From the NCBI RefSeq assembly GCF_007954275.1, contig NZ_VOLT01000007.1, positions 62,001-126,000 of the forward strand: 64,000 nt of DNA, read 5' to 3'. Within the stretch, counting starts at the first letter, position 1; every line of letters starts with the position of its first letter. This stretch comes from Colwellia demingiae. Lineage in GTDB: Bacteria > Pseudomonadota > Gammaproteobacteria > Enterobacterales > Alteromonadaceae. Shown piece after piece: positions 35,705-47,058 of this stretch. Position numbers and translations under genes: made by a program. The notes below the pieces were generated by a model that was not told the origin of the DNA, did no database searches, and saw only the letters and a program-made list of their open reading frames with translations.

Positions 35705-36428
35705 GTTATTTATAGCTGATTATAGAATTGTTACTTTTATTAGCAGAAACTTGCCAATAATAGGCATATGGAGGGAGACAAATAAGATTTGAAGGGTAAA
35801 TAAAATAGACCAAACAGGGCGTTGTCGGTCTTTAATTCAGTAGGCCTATATAAAGCAGAGTTATTTTAATTTTAACAAAGCTAGGTTGGCAACCAACAAT
35901 ACCTTGGAAGCTAGCTTTGTGCCAAGCTCATGCGTTTGGCATGTAAAAAGGATAAAGTGCTTATCTATAATAGAGTAGCGTTAAGTAAGGACTTAAACAT
36001 TAGCAAAGTCGTGTGGGATATAAGTTCGATAATTTTGTCACGTATTCCATATTAGTGATGAAAGGGCAATCTGACTAATCAACTATATAAAAAGCCATTA
36101 CTTATATAGTAGGTGTGTTTATGTATCGTTGAACTACTGTTCATTTAATAAATTTCTGCCGGTTACAATTGGATAGAATTTTCATCTCTCTCTAAAATCA
36201 CAATTTACCGATAAAAATTTTTTAGACTATTCCTTTGCTATATATAAGCAGAAACCTAATTTATGACTAATAAACCAAGTTGTACTAATAATTTATTTAT
36301 CAATTTTCTATGGATTTGCTTTTGTTAATGGTATACTCGCGCGCAAATTTTCAACAATTCTGCTTTTTATGCTGCCTATATATAGGTACTAAAAGCGGGA
36401 TAGACCTTAAACTAAATAGAGTAATGTA
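35705..36428. other. Long intergenic region upstream of fusA2
   Basis: About 720 bp with no plausible gene on either strand. Near the end TGGTATACTC (36330-36339) is an extended -10 box that could drive fusA2. Short runs such as TATATATAGG occur but no recognisable element; it is unusually long for this region. Confidence 0.4.
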
Positions 36429-38534
36429 ATGGCAGATTTATCCAAATACAGAAACATTGGTATCTTCGCTCACGTTGATGCTGGTAAAACCACAACAACT
36501 GAACGTATCCTTAAATTAACCGGTCAGATCCACAAAACTGGTGAAGTACATGACGGTGAGTCAACAACTGATTTCATGGAACAGGAAGCTGAGCGCGGTA
36601 TTACCATCCAGTCTGCTGCGGTAAGTTGTTTTTGGAACGATCATCGTTTCAACGTTATCGATACTCCTGGTCACGTTGATTTCACTGTTGAAGTTTACCG
36701 TTCACTAAAAGTACTTGATGGTGGTGTTGGTGTATTCTGTGGCTCTGGTGGTGTTGAACCACAATCAGAAACTAACTGGCGTTACGCGAACGACTCAGAA
36801 GTTGCTCGTATCATCATGATTAACAAACTTGACCGTTTAGGCGCTGATTTCTACCGTGTTTGTAAGCAAGTTAAAGATGTTTTAGGTGCTAACCCACTTA
36901 TTATGACTTTGCCAATTGGTGTAGAAGATGATTTTGTTGGTGTTGTTGATCTTCTTAGCGAAAAAGCTTACATCTGGGATGACACAGGTCTTCCAGAAAA
37001 CTATGAAGTTACTGATATTCCAGCTGACATGGTAGAGCAAGCTGCTGAGTACCGTTTGAAGTTAATTGAAACAGCTTTAGAAGTTGATGAAGACATGTTA
37101 ATGGAGTTCTTAGAAGGGGAAATGGTTCCTACTACAGAACAAATCAAAGCGTGTATCCGTGCTGGTACTCGTGATATGACTTTCTTCCCAACTTACGGTG
37201 CATCTGCATTTAAAAACAAAGGTATTCAATTAATTCTTGATGCTGTTGTTGATTACTTGCCTTCACCTACAGATGTTGATCCACAACCACTTACTGATGA
37301 AGAAGGTGAGCCTAATGGTGAATACGCAATCGTTTCTGCAGATGAAACATTCAAAGCATTAGCATTCAAAATCACTGATGACCGTTTTGGTACATTAACT
37401 TTCGTACGTATCTATTCAGGTACATTGAAGAAAGGCGATACAATTCTTAATGCTGCTACAGGTAAAACTGAGCGTGTTGGGCGTATGTGTGAAATGCAAG
37501 CCGATGACCGTAACGAACTTACTTCAGCACAAGCTGGTGATATCATCGCAATTGTTGGTATGAAAAGTAACGTTCAAACAGGTCACACATTATGTGATCC
37601 TAAGAACCCAATCGTCCTAGAAGCTATGGTATTCCCTAAGCCTGTAATTTCAATCTCTGTAACACCAAAAGATAAAGGTTCAACTGAGAAAATGGGTCTT
37701 GCTATCGGTAAAATGGTTGCAGAAGATCCAACTTTTAAAGTTGAAACTGATCAAGATTCAGGTGAAACGATTTTATCTGGTATGGGTGAACTTCACCTAG
37801 ATATCAAAGTAGATATTCTAAAACGTACCTACGGTGTTGAATTACAAGTTGGTAAGCCACAAGTTGCATACCGTGAAACAATCACAACTGCAATTGAAGA
37901 TTCTTACACACATAAGAAACAATCTGGTGGTTCTGGTCAGTTCGGTAAAATTGATTACCGTATCAAGCCCGGCGAACCTGGTTCTGGTTTCGTATTCAGC
38001 TCTGTTGTTGTTGGTGGTAATGTTCCTAAAGAATTCTTCCCGGCAATCGAGAAAGGCTTTAAAGGCATGATGGATACTGGTGTTCTTGCTGGTTTCCCTG
38101 TACTTGACGTTGAAATTGAATTATACGATGGTGGTTTCCATGCTGTCGATTCATCTGCTGTTGCATTTGAACTCGCTGCTCGTGGTGCTTTCCGTCAATC
38201 AATTCCAAAAGCTGGTGCCCAGTTAATCGAACCTATCATGAAAGTTGATGTGTTTACGCCTGATGATCACGTTGGTGATGTTATTGGTGATTTAAACCGT
38301 CGTCGTGGCATGATCGGAGGTCAAGACGCGGGTGTTTCTGGTGTTCGTATTAAAGCTGACGTACCTCTTTCAGAAATGTTCGGTTACATCGGAACGTTAC
38401 GTACAATGACATCAGGTCGTGGTCAATTCTCTATGGAATTCTCTCACTACATGCCTTGTCCTAATAACGTAGCTGAAACAGTAATTGCTGAAGTTAAAGC
38501 GGCTAAAATAGCTAAAGACGCAGCGAGAAAATAG
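36429..38534 (+). CDS. fusA2: Elongation factor G, type 2 paralogue (EF-G2)
   Basis: 701 residues. GTPase motifs: [14 protein letters not shown] (G1), [10 protein letters not shown] (G2), DTPGHVDF (G3), [11 protein letters not shown] (G4). The opening [40 protein letters not shown] and [16 protein letters not shown] are of the EF-G2 type found alongside canonical EF-G in Vibrio and Shewanella, not of the str-operon fusA type; rpsL, rpsG and tuf are absent here, which agrees. EF-G2 paralogues may act in ribosome recycling or be slow translocases; the role here is not known. Diverges from the S10 operon. Confidence 0.85.
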   Translation: MADLSKYRNIGIFAHVDAGKTTTTERILKLTGQIHKTGEVHDGESTTDFMEQEAERGITIQSAAVSCFWNDHRFNVIDTPGHVDFTVEVYRSLKVLDGGVGVFCGSGGVEPQSETNWRYANDSEVARIIMINKLDRLGADFYRVCKQVKDVLGANPLIMTLPIGVEDDFVGVVDLLSEKAYIWDDTGLPENYEVTDIPADMVEQAAEYRLKLIETALEVDEDMLMEFLEGEMVPTTEQIKACIRAGTRDMTFFPTYGASAFKNKGIQLILDAVVDYLPSPTDVDPQPLTDEEGEPNGEYAIVSADETFKALAFKITDDRFGTLTFVRIYSGTLKKGDTILNAATGKTERVGRMCEMQADDRNELTSAQAGDIIAIVGMKSNVQTGHTLCDPKNPIVLEAMVFPKPVISISVTPKDKGSTEKMGLAIGKMVAEDPTFKVETDQDSGETILSGMGELHLDIKVDILKRTYGVELQVGKPQVAYRETITTAIEDSYTHKKQSGGSGQFGKIDYRIKPGEPGSGFVFSSVVVGGNVPKEFFPAIEKGFKGMMDTGVLAGFPVLDVEIELYDGGFHAVDSSAVAFELAARGAFRQSIPKAGAQLIEPIMKVDVFTPDDHVGDVIGDLNRRRGMIGGQDAGVSGVRIKADVPLSEMFGYIGTLRTMTSGRGQFSMEFSHYMPCPNNVAETVIAEVKAAKIAKDAARK

Positions 38535-38565
38535 AAAATAATTAGTCTTTAATTATTTTTTGATG

Positions 38566-38590
38566 AAAGGATGCTTCGGCATCCTTTTTT
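38566..38590 (+). terminator. Terminator after fusA2
   Basis: AAAGGATGC-TTCG-GCATCCTTT with a TTTTT tail: a stable UUCG tetraloop stem, 30 bases after the stop codon. Confidence 0.9.
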
Positions 38591-38678
38591 ATTGCCTGAA
38601 ATTTAGTAAGCTTTGTCCTAACAAGCACACGTTAGCAAAGTGAAACAGAAGTGGCTGAAGTTAAATTGTCAACAGTCT

Positions 38679-39440
38679 CTAATTGAGTTGTTTGCCATGA
38701 GGCCAAAATTTTCGCCAACGTTGCATAGTATTTGAAGCAAGGTAACTCTGCTTATTACGCTTTATTAACCGGTGAAGTTGCCAATTCTTAGGTGTTAGAT
38801 GGATGACAATATTAAGATAATTAGGAATATCAAAATAGGTAATATGATGACTTGGTTGTAACTGCTGTAATATCGTTAAGCATAAATTAATATCGCTATC
38901 ACTAATATCAGGTAAGTTAATTGATAAACATGATTGTGAATCTAATTTATTTGTTAACACTTCAAGTTGATTTACGATGCAATCAAAACCAAATTCTTGA
39001 GATTGGTAAACATCACAAATAATCCAGTCAATATCGTTAGCATTCTGCTGCGCTAACCAAGTCATGCCATCAGCACAAACAATATCAAGTTCCGCTTGTT
39101 CAGGGTTGAAGTATTGAGTAAAACTGTTAATAACCTCCTGACTGTGATCAACAGTGGTTAACATTATATCTGGCGATAAATGCTGTAAAAACCGAGTAAG
39201 ATTTCCGCCACCTAACCATAGTTCAATGATACGAGTCGGTTTAAAAAATAGCAGTGGTAATAGCAGAGCTATTTGATGCGGTAAGGTTAATTGCCAAGGT
39301 TTACGTTTGTGCATAACACTTTGCACTACATCACTAAATGCCATCCAACGATAAGAGTCATTTTCACTCACCGTTATTGCATCTTGTTGTTGGCTTAAAT
39401 ACACTAACCACCCTTGGGCTAAGTGTTTCGCTAACTGCAT
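38679..39440 (-). CDS. Spermidine synthase-like (aminopropyltransferase fold) protein
   Basis: 253 residues with a class I methyltransferase-type core: the nucleotide-binding loop appears as IIELWLGGGNLTRFL, followed by TVDHSQEVI, ADGMTWLAQ and WIICDVYQ. These are the motifs of polyamine aminopropyltransferases, but the family loop is usually GGGDG and the gatekeeper region (DSTDP) is absent, so it is likely a non-canonical member whose product is unknown. It diverges from the GNAT-thioesterase gene with a 45-bp gap. Confidence 0.6.
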   Translation of the reverse strand: MQLAKHLAQGWLVYLSQQQDAITVSENDSYRWMAFSDVVQSVMHKRKPWQLTLPHQIALLLPLLFFKPTRIIELWLGGGNLTRFLQHLSPDIMLTTVDHSQEVINSFTQYFNPEQAELDIVCADGMTWLAQQNANDIDWIICDVYQSQEFGFDCIVNQLEVLTNKLDSQSCLSINLPDISDSDINLCLTILQQLQPSHHITYFDIPNYLNIVIHLTPKNWQLHRLIKRNKQSYLASNTMQRWRKFWPHGKQLN

Positions 39441-39485
39441 AAGCCAATTCCTAAATATAATGTCGAATAAGCGTAAGGATAGCCA

Positions 39486-40382
39486 ATGAATGTCTGCAGG
39501 TCACCAAAAACCGCTTTAGAGTTTGAACAATATTACCAATTACGCTGGACAATATTACGTCAGCCATGGGGACAAGCCTTAGGCAGTGAGCGTGATAGCT
39601 TAGAGCAAGAATCAATACATCGTATGATTTTTGATGAAAATGACAAAGTGATTGCTGTGGGGCGACTAGAAAAATCTAGCCAGTTTTCTGGTCAAATTCG
39701 TTTTATGGCTGTAAGTTTTGCAGCACAAGGGCAGGGACTCGGTCAGCAAATAATTGAAGCGCTTGAACACCAAGCACAAAAATTAGGTATTACTGAGATT
39801 ACGTTGAATGCGCGAGAAGATGCTGTAGGGTTTTACCAGAAATTGGGTTATAACTTACAAGGTTTTTCACATCTATTGTTTGATGAAATTAAGCACTTCG
39901 TGATGAGTAAAGACTTATCTCATGCACATGAACACCAACAACTAGCGTCAACAGCACTGCAAGATGTTTGGCATGAGACTATTCCTCTTAGTAAAGCGAT
40001 GAACATCAAAATTAGTTATTTTGATGGTAAAGAGCTTATTACTCATTGTGATGGTGGTTTTAATAAAAACTTACATAACACTATGTTTGCCGGCAGTATT
40101 TACACGTTGGCCACTTTATCAGGCTGGGGCTGGGTGTATTTGCAGTTACAGCAACAGCAGTTGAAAGGCGATATTGTCTTAGCTAAAGCGAATATCAAAT
40201 ATCATGCACCGATAACAGGAATTGGTTATGCAAAAGTTTTAGCTGAATCAGTTTCGGGTGACTTTACTCGATTAACTAAGGGTAAAAATGCGCGTATAAA
40301 TTTAACTGTTCATCTTTATAGTGGTGAAGATATTGCGGCTACCTTTACCGGTAGTTATGCGGTGTTAGCGCCTAAACCTTAA
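39486..40382 (+). CDS. Two-domain GNAT acetyltransferase plus YiiD-type thioesterase
   Basis: 298 residues. Residues 1-145 are a GNAT fold (IRFMAVSFAAQGQGLGQQIIEALE is the acetyl-CoA loop; LNAREDAVGFYQKLGY the C-terminal part). Residues 150-298 match the hot-dog thioesterase of the YiiD_C type (HCDGGFNKNLHNTMFAGSIYTLATLSGWGWV; KANIKYHAPI). E. coli YiiD has the same order of domains. Substrates are unknown. Confidence 0.8.
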   Translation: MNVCRSPKTALEFEQYYQLRWTILRQPWGQALGSERDSLEQESIHRMIFDENDKVIAVGRLEKSSQFSGQIRFMAVSFAAQGQGLGQQIIEALEHQAQKLGITEITLNAREDAVGFYQKLGYNLQGFSHLLFDEIKHFVMSKDLSHAHEHQQLASTALQDVWHETIPLSKAMNIKISYFDGKELITHCDGGFNKNLHNTMFAGSIYTLATLSGWGWVYLQLQQQQLKGDIVLAKANIKYHAPITGIGYAKVLAESVSGDFTRLTKGKNARINLTVHLYSGEDIAATFTGSYAVLAPKP

Positions 40383-40447
40383 TTTAAGTCCGAAACGAGC
40401 GCTAGCATAACTCCTATATAAGCCTGAACATTAAAAGTGAGAAAAGA

Positions 40448-40945
40448 ATGAGAAAATGTAGTCTGTTAATCGTTGCAGTAATATTTGGGCTAACGTCTGG
40501 ATTGCTGAGTTTTTCCTGCTTTGCCATGAGTGATGAGCAAAGTATAGATAAGGTCTTAAATAGCTTTCACCAAGCTGCTGCTGATGCACAGGCAAAGCCT
40601 TATTTTAACCTACTTAGCCAAGATGCTATTTTTCTTGGAACTGATGCTAACGAACGCTGGAGCAAAGAAGAATTTAAGGCTTTTGTGGTGCCATATTTTT
40701 CAAAAGGCAAGGGCTGGATCTATACTCCTACAGAGCGAAATATCAGCTTAGTTAAACAAGGACAGGTAGCCTTTTTTGATGAGTTATTATTTAGCGAGAG
40801 TTATGGCACTTGCCGTGGCTCAGGTATATTAATAAAAACTGAGCAAGGTTGGAAAATATCCCAGTATAATTTATCAATTCCTATGCCTAATGGTTTAGCT
40901 AAAGCCCTTGTTAAACAGATCAAAATGTTCGAGCAGAACAAGTAG
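40448..40945 (+). CDS. Exported SnoaL-like (NTF2 fold) protein
   Basis: 165 residues with a signal peptide (about 1-26, SGLLSFSCFA). The body matches the SnoaL_3/NTF2-like pattern: SIDKVLNSFHQAAADAQAKPYFNLLSQDAIFLGTDANERWSKEEF, and GSGILIKTEQGWKISQYNLSIPMPN. Function unknown. Its stop codon TAG uses the TA target and first G of the family I element at 40945. Confidence 0.75.
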   Translation: MRKCSLLIVAVIFGLTSGLLSFSCFAMSDEQSIDKVLNSFHQAAADAQAKPYFNLLSQDAIFLGTDANERWSKEEFKAFVVPYFSKGKGWIYTPTERNISLVKQGQVAFFDELLFSESYGTCRGSGILIKTEQGWKISQYNLSIPMPNGLAKALVKQIKMFEQNK

Positions 40946-41208
40946 GGCCTGTTGATCTTTCGAGATTGTTTTTGCAGCAATTTTTTGGGTTTTTATACAA
41001 GGTAGAGCCTTTGTCATGTGGTTATTCCACATAAAAAGGCGATAACGCCGTAAAAATGTCTAAAAAACACTGTCCGAAGGATTCGGCTAAAAGCGTTTTA
41101 CTCTTTGTTGAGTACTATTTTCTTAGAGTGATTAGGCTACACACCACTCGCCGCGATTAAAACGCTTTTATCTCGAACAAAATTTAACCGCAAAAGATCA
41201 ACAGACCC
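40945..41208. repeat. Family I miniature inverted-repeat element, copy 2 (264 bp)
   Basis: Terminal inverted repeats GGGCCTGTTGATCTTTC and its complement GATCAACAGACCC, flanked by TA on both sides. No 48-bp module (GAATAACCA in place). It starts at the last base of the stop codon of the SnoaL-like gene and ends 40 bases before the next gene. Confidence 0.88.
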
Positions 41209-41248
41209 TAACATCACAAATATAAAATGAGTAAAAGCGAGTAACGCA

Positions 41249-42151
41249 ATGACTAATAAAGTAGTGAAGAATGATGGAGTCTCCTCTGTAGGCATCATTG
41301 GCTGTGGTTGGTTGGGTAGTGCATTAGCCTATCAGCTGCAAAAACAGGGCGTAGCAGTACTCGCGACGCGCAGCAATAGTGACAATACCGAACAACTGAA
41401 AAGCCAAGGTATCGAAGCTGAAGTCTTATCCTTACCAGCTGAGCAAGCGCTGTTAAATACGCACCCCATTTTTAAGCAGCAATGTTTAGTTATCGCCATT
41501 ACACCACAATTTAGACAGGGTCGTGTTGATTATGCGGATAAAGTACAACAGCTAGTTGAATCAGCTAAAGAAGGTAACTATGTCGAACAGATTGTTTTAC
41601 TGAGCAGCAGTGCGATATATAACGGCTTATCAGGGCAAGTAGAGGAAGGCAGCACTTTAGATATGTCGGCTGATAAAGTCTCAGTATTAAATCAAGCTGA
41701 ACAAGCGGTATTAAACTTTAATAGCCAGTCTCGCTTAAATGCGCTAAATGATGACGTAGGTATTAAGAAAGCTTATGTGCTCAGATTATCTGGCTTAGTT
41801 GGGCCAAAGCGTCATCCTGGTAAGTTTCTGTTAAATGGTCGTATGTTAAAAAGCCCACAAGCAATTGTTAACTTAATTCATCAACAAGATGCCGTTGGTC
41901 TCATTCAGGCATTATTACAAAGTGCTATCTGCGGGGGAGTTTTTAATGGTGTGAGTTCAACTCAGGTAACTAAAAAGCAATATTACCAAGCGGCAGCAAG
42001 TGCTTTACAGTTACCAATGCCTACGTTTGAAGAGGTCGATCTATCGGCAGAGAATGATCCCAAGATCGTCTCGAGCAAAAAAACTCAGGCCGAGTTAGCT
42101 TATGCATTTGTTTATGATGATTTACTCACATGGCTTGAACAGGCTGAATAA
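41249..42151 (+). CDS. Atypical SDR / NAD-dependent epimerase-like protein (YeeZ type)
   Basis: 300 residues. Rossmann motif VGIIGCGWLGSALAYQLQ at the N terminus, then AITPQFRQGRVDYADKV, LLSSSAIYNGLSGQVEEGS and LRLSGLVGPKRHPGKF. It resembles YeeZ/YbjT-like atypical short-chain dehydrogenases whose substrate is unknown. Start ATG 41249. Confidence 0.7.
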   Translation: MTNKVVKNDGVSSVGIIGCGWLGSALAYQLQKQGVAVLATRSNSDNTEQLKSQGIEAEVLSLPAEQALLNTHPIFKQQCLVIAITPQFRQGRVDYADKVQQLVESAKEGNYVEQIVLLSSSAIYNGLSGQVEEGSTLDMSADKVSVLNQAEQAVLNFNSQSRLNALNDDVGIKKAYVLRLSGLVGPKRHPGKFLLNGRMLKSPQAIVNLIHQQDAVGLIQALLQSAICGGVFNGVSSTQVTKKQYYQAAASALQLPMPTFEEVDLSAENDPKIVSSKKTQAELAYAFVYDDLLTWLEQAE

Positions 42152-42259
42152 CTCACTCTTTTCTATTCAAATGATAATTCTCTTATATCAAAGTGATTAG
42201 TACACAGTGCGTTGGCGCTTTTGATATACTAGCGCTGATATTTATTAAAGAGCCAACTT

Positions 42260-42538
42260 TTGAATTTATTCCCGACAAAATTTATAATTCGCCATCAAGC
42301 TAAACTATTTTTTATTGCTGTCTGGGGTCATGTCACTATTTTAGATCTTTGTTATGTGACTTATTCGGGACCAATATTTTTTTGGCAAGAAAATTTGCAG
42401 CCATTTACATTATTTATTCATCTAACGGTAGCTTCCTTGACTTTAGCTTTCTATCTTTTAGTCATCAATATCAACGCTCGTTTACGAGCAAATAAAACCG
42501 CTAAAATACTAAATTCTACTAAGGAATCTTCATACTAA
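42260..42538 (+). CDS. Small membrane protein upstream of dusC, unknown
   Basis: 92 residues from TTG 42260, with three hydrophobic segments (about 14-31, 37-47 and 51-70) and a basic tail. I do not recognise a family. Its stop codon overlaps the dusC ATG by one base (TAATG), supporting a real coupled gene; the exact start is uncertain. Confidence 0.55.
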   Translation: MNLFPTKFIIRHQAKLFFIAVWGHVTILDLCYVTYSGPIFFWQENLQPFTLFIHLTVASLTLAFYLLVININARLRANKTAKILNSTKESSY

Positions 42539-43470
42539 TGCGTGTTGTACTTGCGCCTATGGAAGGCGTGCTGGATTACAGAATGCGTGACTTACTTACG
42601 CAAGTTGGTAGTTATGATCTCTGCGTCACTGAGTTTATTCGTGTGGTTGACCAAGTTCTTCCAGATCGTGTTTTTCATCGTTACTGTCCTGAGTTAATTA
42701 ATGCTGATGTTTACGGTAGCTGTACTAAAGCGGGCACACCTGTTCGAGTACAGTTATTGGGACAATACCCTGAGTATATGGCTGAAAATGCCGCCAAAGT
42801 TATTGAACTTGGCTCGAATGGCATCGATTTAAACTTTGGCTGTCCCTCAAAAACGGTTAATAAAAGTCGTGGTGGCTCTATTTTATTAAAAGATCCTGAA
42901 AACCTTTATCAAATAATAAAAGCCGTTAAAGACGCCGTTCCAGCCGATACAATTGTCAGTGCTAAAATTCGTTTGGGTTATGAAGATAAGGCTCTCGCCA
43001 TAGAAAATGGTCAAGCAGTTGAAGCGGCAGGCGCGAATGAACTTACCGTGCATGCTCGTACTAAATTAGAAGGTTACAAACGACCTGCACATTGGCACTG
43101 GATTGCTAAAATTAAAAATGCAATTAATATTCCTGTTATCGCCAATGGTGAGATTTGGAATTTAGACGATGCAATTAAGTGTCGAGAGATTTCTGGTTGT
43201 ACAGATATTATGGTTGGACGTGGTGCGTTAACTATTCCTAATTTAGGACAAGTTATTAAACAAGAAAGCGATATTATGCCTTGGTTAGAGGTACTGGCTA
43301 TATTATCTGCTTATACAGAATTTGAAACTCACGGTGACAAGAGCAAGTATTACTGTAATCGTATCAAACAGTGGCTGAAATATTTAAAGAGTCATTATCA
43401 GGAAGCGGATGTACTGTTTGACGAAATCAGAAGATTAAAAACAGCAGAAGGTATTAGAGCTGCATTGTAA
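42538..43470 (+). CDS. dusC: tRNA-dihydrouridine synthase C
   Basis: 310 residues: MRVVLAPMEGVLDYRMRDLL, ELGSNGIDLNFGCPSKTVNKSRGGS with the catalytic cysteine, ELTVHARTKLEGYKRPAHW, IPVIANGEIW and MVGRGAL for FMN binding. DusC reduces U16 of tRNA in E. coli. Confidence 0.93.
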   Translation: MRVVLAPMEGVLDYRMRDLLTQVGSYDLCVTEFIRVVDQVLPDRVFHRYCPELINADVYGSCTKAGTPVRVQLLGQYPEYMAENAAKVIELGSNGIDLNFGCPSKTVNKSRGGSILLKDPENLYQIIKAVKDAVPADTIVSAKIRLGYEDKALAIENGQAVEAAGANELTVHARTKLEGYKRPAHWHWIAKIKNAINIPVIANGEIWNLDDAIKCREISGCTDIMVGRGALTIPNLGQVIKQESDIMPWLEVLAILSAYTEFETHGDKSKYYCNRIKQWLKYLKSHYQEADVLFDEIRRLKTAEGIRAAL

Positions 43471-43477
43471 TTCTTGA

Positions 43478-43542
43478 ATACTCGATAATACACCGTCATA
43501 CCCGATCAGAGACTTCGGGTATGACGGTGTATTATCGAGTAT
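43478..43542. repeat. Perfect 28-bp inverted repeat after dusC
   Basis: Two perfectly complementary 28-nt arms (43478-43505 and 43515-43542) separated by 9 nt lie eight bases after the dusC stop codon. The inner part CGTCATACCCGA/TCGGGTATGACG is like a REP palindrome, and the arms are extended by another 16 bp. No T-run follows; a normal bidirectional terminator is at 43588. Confidence 0.85.
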
Positions 43543-43587
43543 AACGCTATCAAGGGTAGTCGGTTAAACCCTTTCTATTAACGCAAT

Positions 43588-43617
43588 AAAAAAGGTAGCT
43601 ATTAAGCTACCTTTTTT
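43588..43617. terminator. Bidirectional terminator between dusC and hutH
   Basis: AAAAAAGGTAGCT / AGCTACCTTTTTT with a 4-nt loop: strong in both directions. Confidence 0.9.
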
Positions 43618-43653
43618 AATTTTAACTTTTCAACAGCCGAAGCTGAAGGTTGC

Positions 43654-45198
43654 TTATAAGCTAGGTAATAAACCTTCAGGCAGATATTGATTCAAGTAAC
43701 CATCAGAGATGATTTCAGAAGCTTCTACAATGTCAGGTGCAAAGTATCTGTCTTTATCGTAGAAAGAGACTGTTTCACGTAATTTCGCTTTTGCTTTTTC
43801 AATAAGAGGCGATCCCTTAAGCGGAGCTCTAAAGTCTAAACCTTGCACTGCAGCTAAATACTCAACGGCAAGAACACCATTAGTATTCTCGCTCATATCC
43901 GCCAAACGACGACCAGCGAAACATGCCATAGATACGTGATCTTCTTGGTTAGCAGACGTTGGTAAACTATCAACAGAAGCAGGGTGAGCAAGTGATTTAT
44001 TCTCTGAAGCAAGTGCCGCAGAAGTAACTTGGGCAATCATAAAGCCAGAGTTAACACCACCGTTATCAACTAAAAATGGTGGTAGTTTACTTAAGCTTGA
44101 GTCAATTAATAACGCCATGCGACGCTCAGATAATGAACCAATCTCAGCAATAGCCAAAGCTAAATTATCGGCGGCCATAGCAACAGGCTCAGCATGGAAG
44201 TTACCAGCAGAGATAAAGTCACCTTCGTTAGCGAAAACTAACGGGTTATCTGTTACACCATTCGCTTCAACGTGCAATACTTCTGCGGCTTGACGAATTT
44301 GTGTTAAACAAGCGCCCATTACTTGTGGCTGACAACGAAGTGAATAAGGGTCTTGTACTTTTTCACAATCAACATGTGCTTCAGCTATTTCAGAGCTATC
44401 AGTTAATACTTCACGATAAGCACGTGCCGCATCAATTTGACCTTTTTGACCACGTACAAAATGTACGCGATGATCAAACGGTGCACGAGAGCCCATAGCG
44501 GCTTCTACAGAAATAGAACCAATTACCGTACCTGCAGCGTATAAATCTTCAGCATGGAATAAACCTTCTAAAGAGAAGGCTGTTGAAGCTTGCGTACCAT
44601 TTAATAAAGCTAAACCTTCTTTTGCGGCTAGTGTTACTACGTCAAGCCCTGCAATTTTCAAACCTTCAGCGGCGGGAATTACTTGATCTTGGTAAGACAT
44701 TTCGCCTTCACCTAATAACGGTAATACCATGTGAGAAAGTGGTGCTAAATCACCTGAAGCACCTACTGAACCTTTCTTTGGTACGCACGGGTATACTTCA
44801 GCATTTAATAAGGTAATTAGTGCTTGAATAACTTGTAAGCGAATACCTGAAAAACCACGAGAAAGTGAGTTTATTTTCAATACCATCATCAAACGAACGG
44901 TCGAATCTTCCATGTACTCACCAAAACCTGCTGAGTGGGAAAGTACGATAGAACGTTGAAGTAATTCTAACTCTTCAGTTTTGATACGTGTGCTGGCTAA
45001 CAAGCCAAAACCTGTGTTGATACCGTAAACAACGCGATCATCTTTAATCACTTGTTGTACAGCATCAGCACTTTTATTGATTTCAGCAAAAGCTGATTCA
45101 TCTAAACTGTATTTGATGCCGTCAAAACGGTTTACATCACGTAATTGAGCTAGCGTTAACTGGCCAGGAATAATTTTTAATTCAGTAATATGGTTCAT
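43654..45198 (-). CDS. hutH: Histidine ammonia-lyase
   Basis: 514 residues from ATG 45198; a TTG five codons upstream is possible but has no better ribosome site. The MIO prosthetic group forms from ASG in [12 protein letters not shown], near residue 145. It removes ammonia from histidine to urocanate. It follows hutU with a 165-bp gap containing REP-like palindromes. Confidence 0.97.
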   Translation of the reverse strand: MNHITELKIIPGQLTLAQLRDVNRFDGIKYSLDESAFAEINKSADAVQQVIKDDRVVYGINTGFGLLASTRIKTEELELLQRSIVLSHSAGFGEYMEDSTVRLMMVLKINSLSRGFSGIRLQVIQALITLLNAEVYPCVPKKGSVGASGDLAPLSHMVLPLLGEGEMSYQDQVIPAAEGLKIAGLDVVTLAAKEGLALLNGTQASTAFSLEGLFHAEDLYAAGTVIGSISVEAAMGSRAPFDHRVHFVRGQKGQIDAARAYREVLTDSSEIAEAHVDCEKVQDPYSLRCQPQVMGACLTQIRQAAEVLHVEANGVTDNPLVFANEGDFISAGNFHAEPVAMAADNLALAIAEIGSLSERRMALLIDSSLSKLPPFLVDNGGVNSGFMIAQVTSAALASENKSLAHPASVDSLPTSANQEDHVSMACFAGRRLADMSENTNGVLAVEYLAAVQGLDFRAPLKGSPLIEKAKAKLRETVSFYDKDRYFAPDIVEASEIISDGYLNQYLPEGLLPSL

Positions 45199-45254
45199 TA
45201 TAATTTTTCTCAATTTTTATCAATATAGTGTTCTATGTTAATAACCTTAAGTGC

Positions 45255-45335
45255 GTCATTCCCGTCGTGGTTTAATGGGAATCTACTCACTTGAAGCTGG
45301 ATCCTCGATCAGATACTTCGAGGATGACATTACTT
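45255..45335. repeat. REP-like palindromes between hutU and hutH
   Basis: CGTCATTCCCG...GGGAATC and GGATCCTCGA...TCGAGGATGAC are two imperfect palindromes of the type seen as extragenic repeats. They may stabilise mRNA. Confidence 0.5.
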
Positions 45336-45363
45336 AGTTTTATTGCGTAGCTGAAACTGGTTA

Positions 45364-47058
45364 CTACTTACCGTTCGCACCATCTATCATAGGTAAGTCT
45401 AAGCCCTGTTTCTTGGCACAATCTACAGCGAGATCATAGCCGGCGTCTGCATGACGCATAACACCTGTTGCAGGATCATTCCACAATACACGACCAATGC
45501 GCTTAGCTGCATCATCAGTACCGTCAGCAACAATAACCACACCAGAATGTTGACTAAAGCCCATTCCAACGCCACCACCATGGTGTATGCTAACCCATGT
45601 GGCGCCACCAGAAGTTGATAATAAAGCGTTAAGTAATGGCCAATCTGATACGGCATCAGAGCCATCTAACATGCTTTCAGTTTCACGGTTTGGTGAAGCA
45701 ACTGAGCCTGAATCTAAATGATCTCGACCGATAACTACTGGCGCAGATAGCTCACCAGTTTTAACCATTTCGTTAAATGCCAACGCCAAACGTGCTCTAT
45801 CTTTCAAACCTACCCAGCAAATACGAGCAGGTAAACCTTGGAAAGCAATACGTTCGCGTGCCATGTCTAACCAGTTATGCAAATGTGGGTTATCAGGGAT
45901 AAGCTCTTTTACTTTAGCATCAGTTTTGTAGATATCTTCTGGATCGCCAGAGAGTGCAACCCAACGAAATGGTCCAATACCTTCACAGAATAATGGACGA
46001 ACATAAGCGGGTACAAAACCCGGGAAATCGAATGCGTTTGTCACGCCTTCTTCCAATGCCATTTGACGGATATTGTTACCATAATCGGTAGTAGCAGCAC
46101 CCATTTTCTGTAAATCAAGCATAGCTTGAACTTGTACAGCCATAGATTGCTTAGCCGCTTTAACCACAGCCGCTTCATCTTTCAAGCGCATTTGTGCGGC
46201 ATGTTCCATGGTCCAGCCTTGTGGCAAGTAACCATTTAAAGGATCATGTGCAGATGTTTGGTCAGTGACTACATCAGGGGTGATACCACGTTTAACTAAC
46301 TCAGGGAAAACGTCAGCAGCGTTACCTAAAAGGCCTACTGAAATCGCTTCACCTTTTGCATTTGCTTCGTTGATGATTATTAATGCTTCATCTAACGTTT
46401 TTGCTTTTTTGTCAACATAACGCGTGTTAATACGGAAATCGATACGTGTCTCATCACATTCAACCACTAATGCTGAAAAACCAGCCATTGTTGCTGCTAG
46501 TGGTTGAGCACCACCCATGCCGCCTAAACCACCAGTAAGTACCCATTTGCCTTTAGCACTGCCACCAAAGTGTTGGTTTGCCATAGCAACAAATGTTTCG
46601 TAAGTGCCCTGAACAATACCTTGTGAGCCAATATAAATCCAAGAGCCTGCAGTCATTTGGCCGTACATCATCAGGCATTTTTTATCTAACTCGTTAAAAT
46701 GCTCCCAATTAGCCCAGTTAGGTACTAAATTTGAGTTAGCAATTAATACGCGCGGTGCATTTTCGTGAGTTTTGAATACGCCAACAGGTTTACCTGATTG
46801 CACCATTAAGGTTTCATCATTTTCAAGGCGGTTTAACACTTCAATAATTTTGTCGTAACATTCCCAGTTACGTGCTGCACGGCCTATGCCGCCATATACC
46901 ACTAACGATTGTGGATGTTCAGCAACTTCAGGATCTAAGTTGTTCATTAACATACGTTTAGCAGCTTCAGTTAACCAACTTTTTGCGGTGATTTCAGTAC
47001 CGCGATCAGCGCGAATTACGCGTGAAGTATCTAAGCGTGGGTCTATGTTAGTTGTCAT
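45364..47058 (-). CDS. hutU: Urocanate hydratase
   Basis: 564 residues, the family size. [59 protein letters not shown] (NAD site) and [14 protein letters not shown] (catalytic cysteine) are all present. It converts urocanate to imidazolone propionate, using NAD as an electrophile. Confidence 0.97.
   Translation of the reverse strand: MTTNIDPRLDTSRVIRADRGTEITAKSWLTEAAKRMLMNNLDPEVAEHPQSLVVYGGIGRAARNWECYDKIIEVLNRLENDETLMVQSGKPVGVFKTHENAPRVLIANSNLVPNWANWEHFNELDKKCLMMYGQMTAGSWIYIGSQGIVQGTYETFVAMANQHFGGSAKGKWVLTGGLGGMGGAQPLAATMAGFSALVVECDETRIDFRINTRYVDKKAKTLDEALIIINEANAKGEAISVGLLGNAADVFPELVKRGITPDVVTDQTSAHDPLNGYLPQGWTMEHAAQMRLKDEAAVVKAAKQSMAVQVQAMLDLQKMGAATTDYGNNIRQMALEEGVTNAFDFPGFVPAYVRPLFCEGIGPFRWVALSGDPEDIYKTDAKVKELIPDNPHLHNWLDMARERIAFQGLPARICWVGLKDRARLALAFNEMVKTGELSAPVVIGRDHLDSGSVASPNRETESMLDGSDAVSDWPLLNALLSTSGGATWVSIHHGGGVGMGFSQHSGVVIVADGTDDAAKRIGRVLWNDPATGVMRHADAGYDLAVDCAKKQGLDLPMIDGANGK

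Noticed and set aside
35705..36428. A small RNA or tRNA gene in the long gap before fusA2
   Set aside because: No tRNA cloverleaf, no terminator-bounded unit and no recognisable promoter pair other than that of fusA2.
36429..38534. Canonical str-operon fusA
   Set aside because: The N-terminal signature and isolation from rpsL, rpsG and tuf fit the EF-G2 paralogue better.
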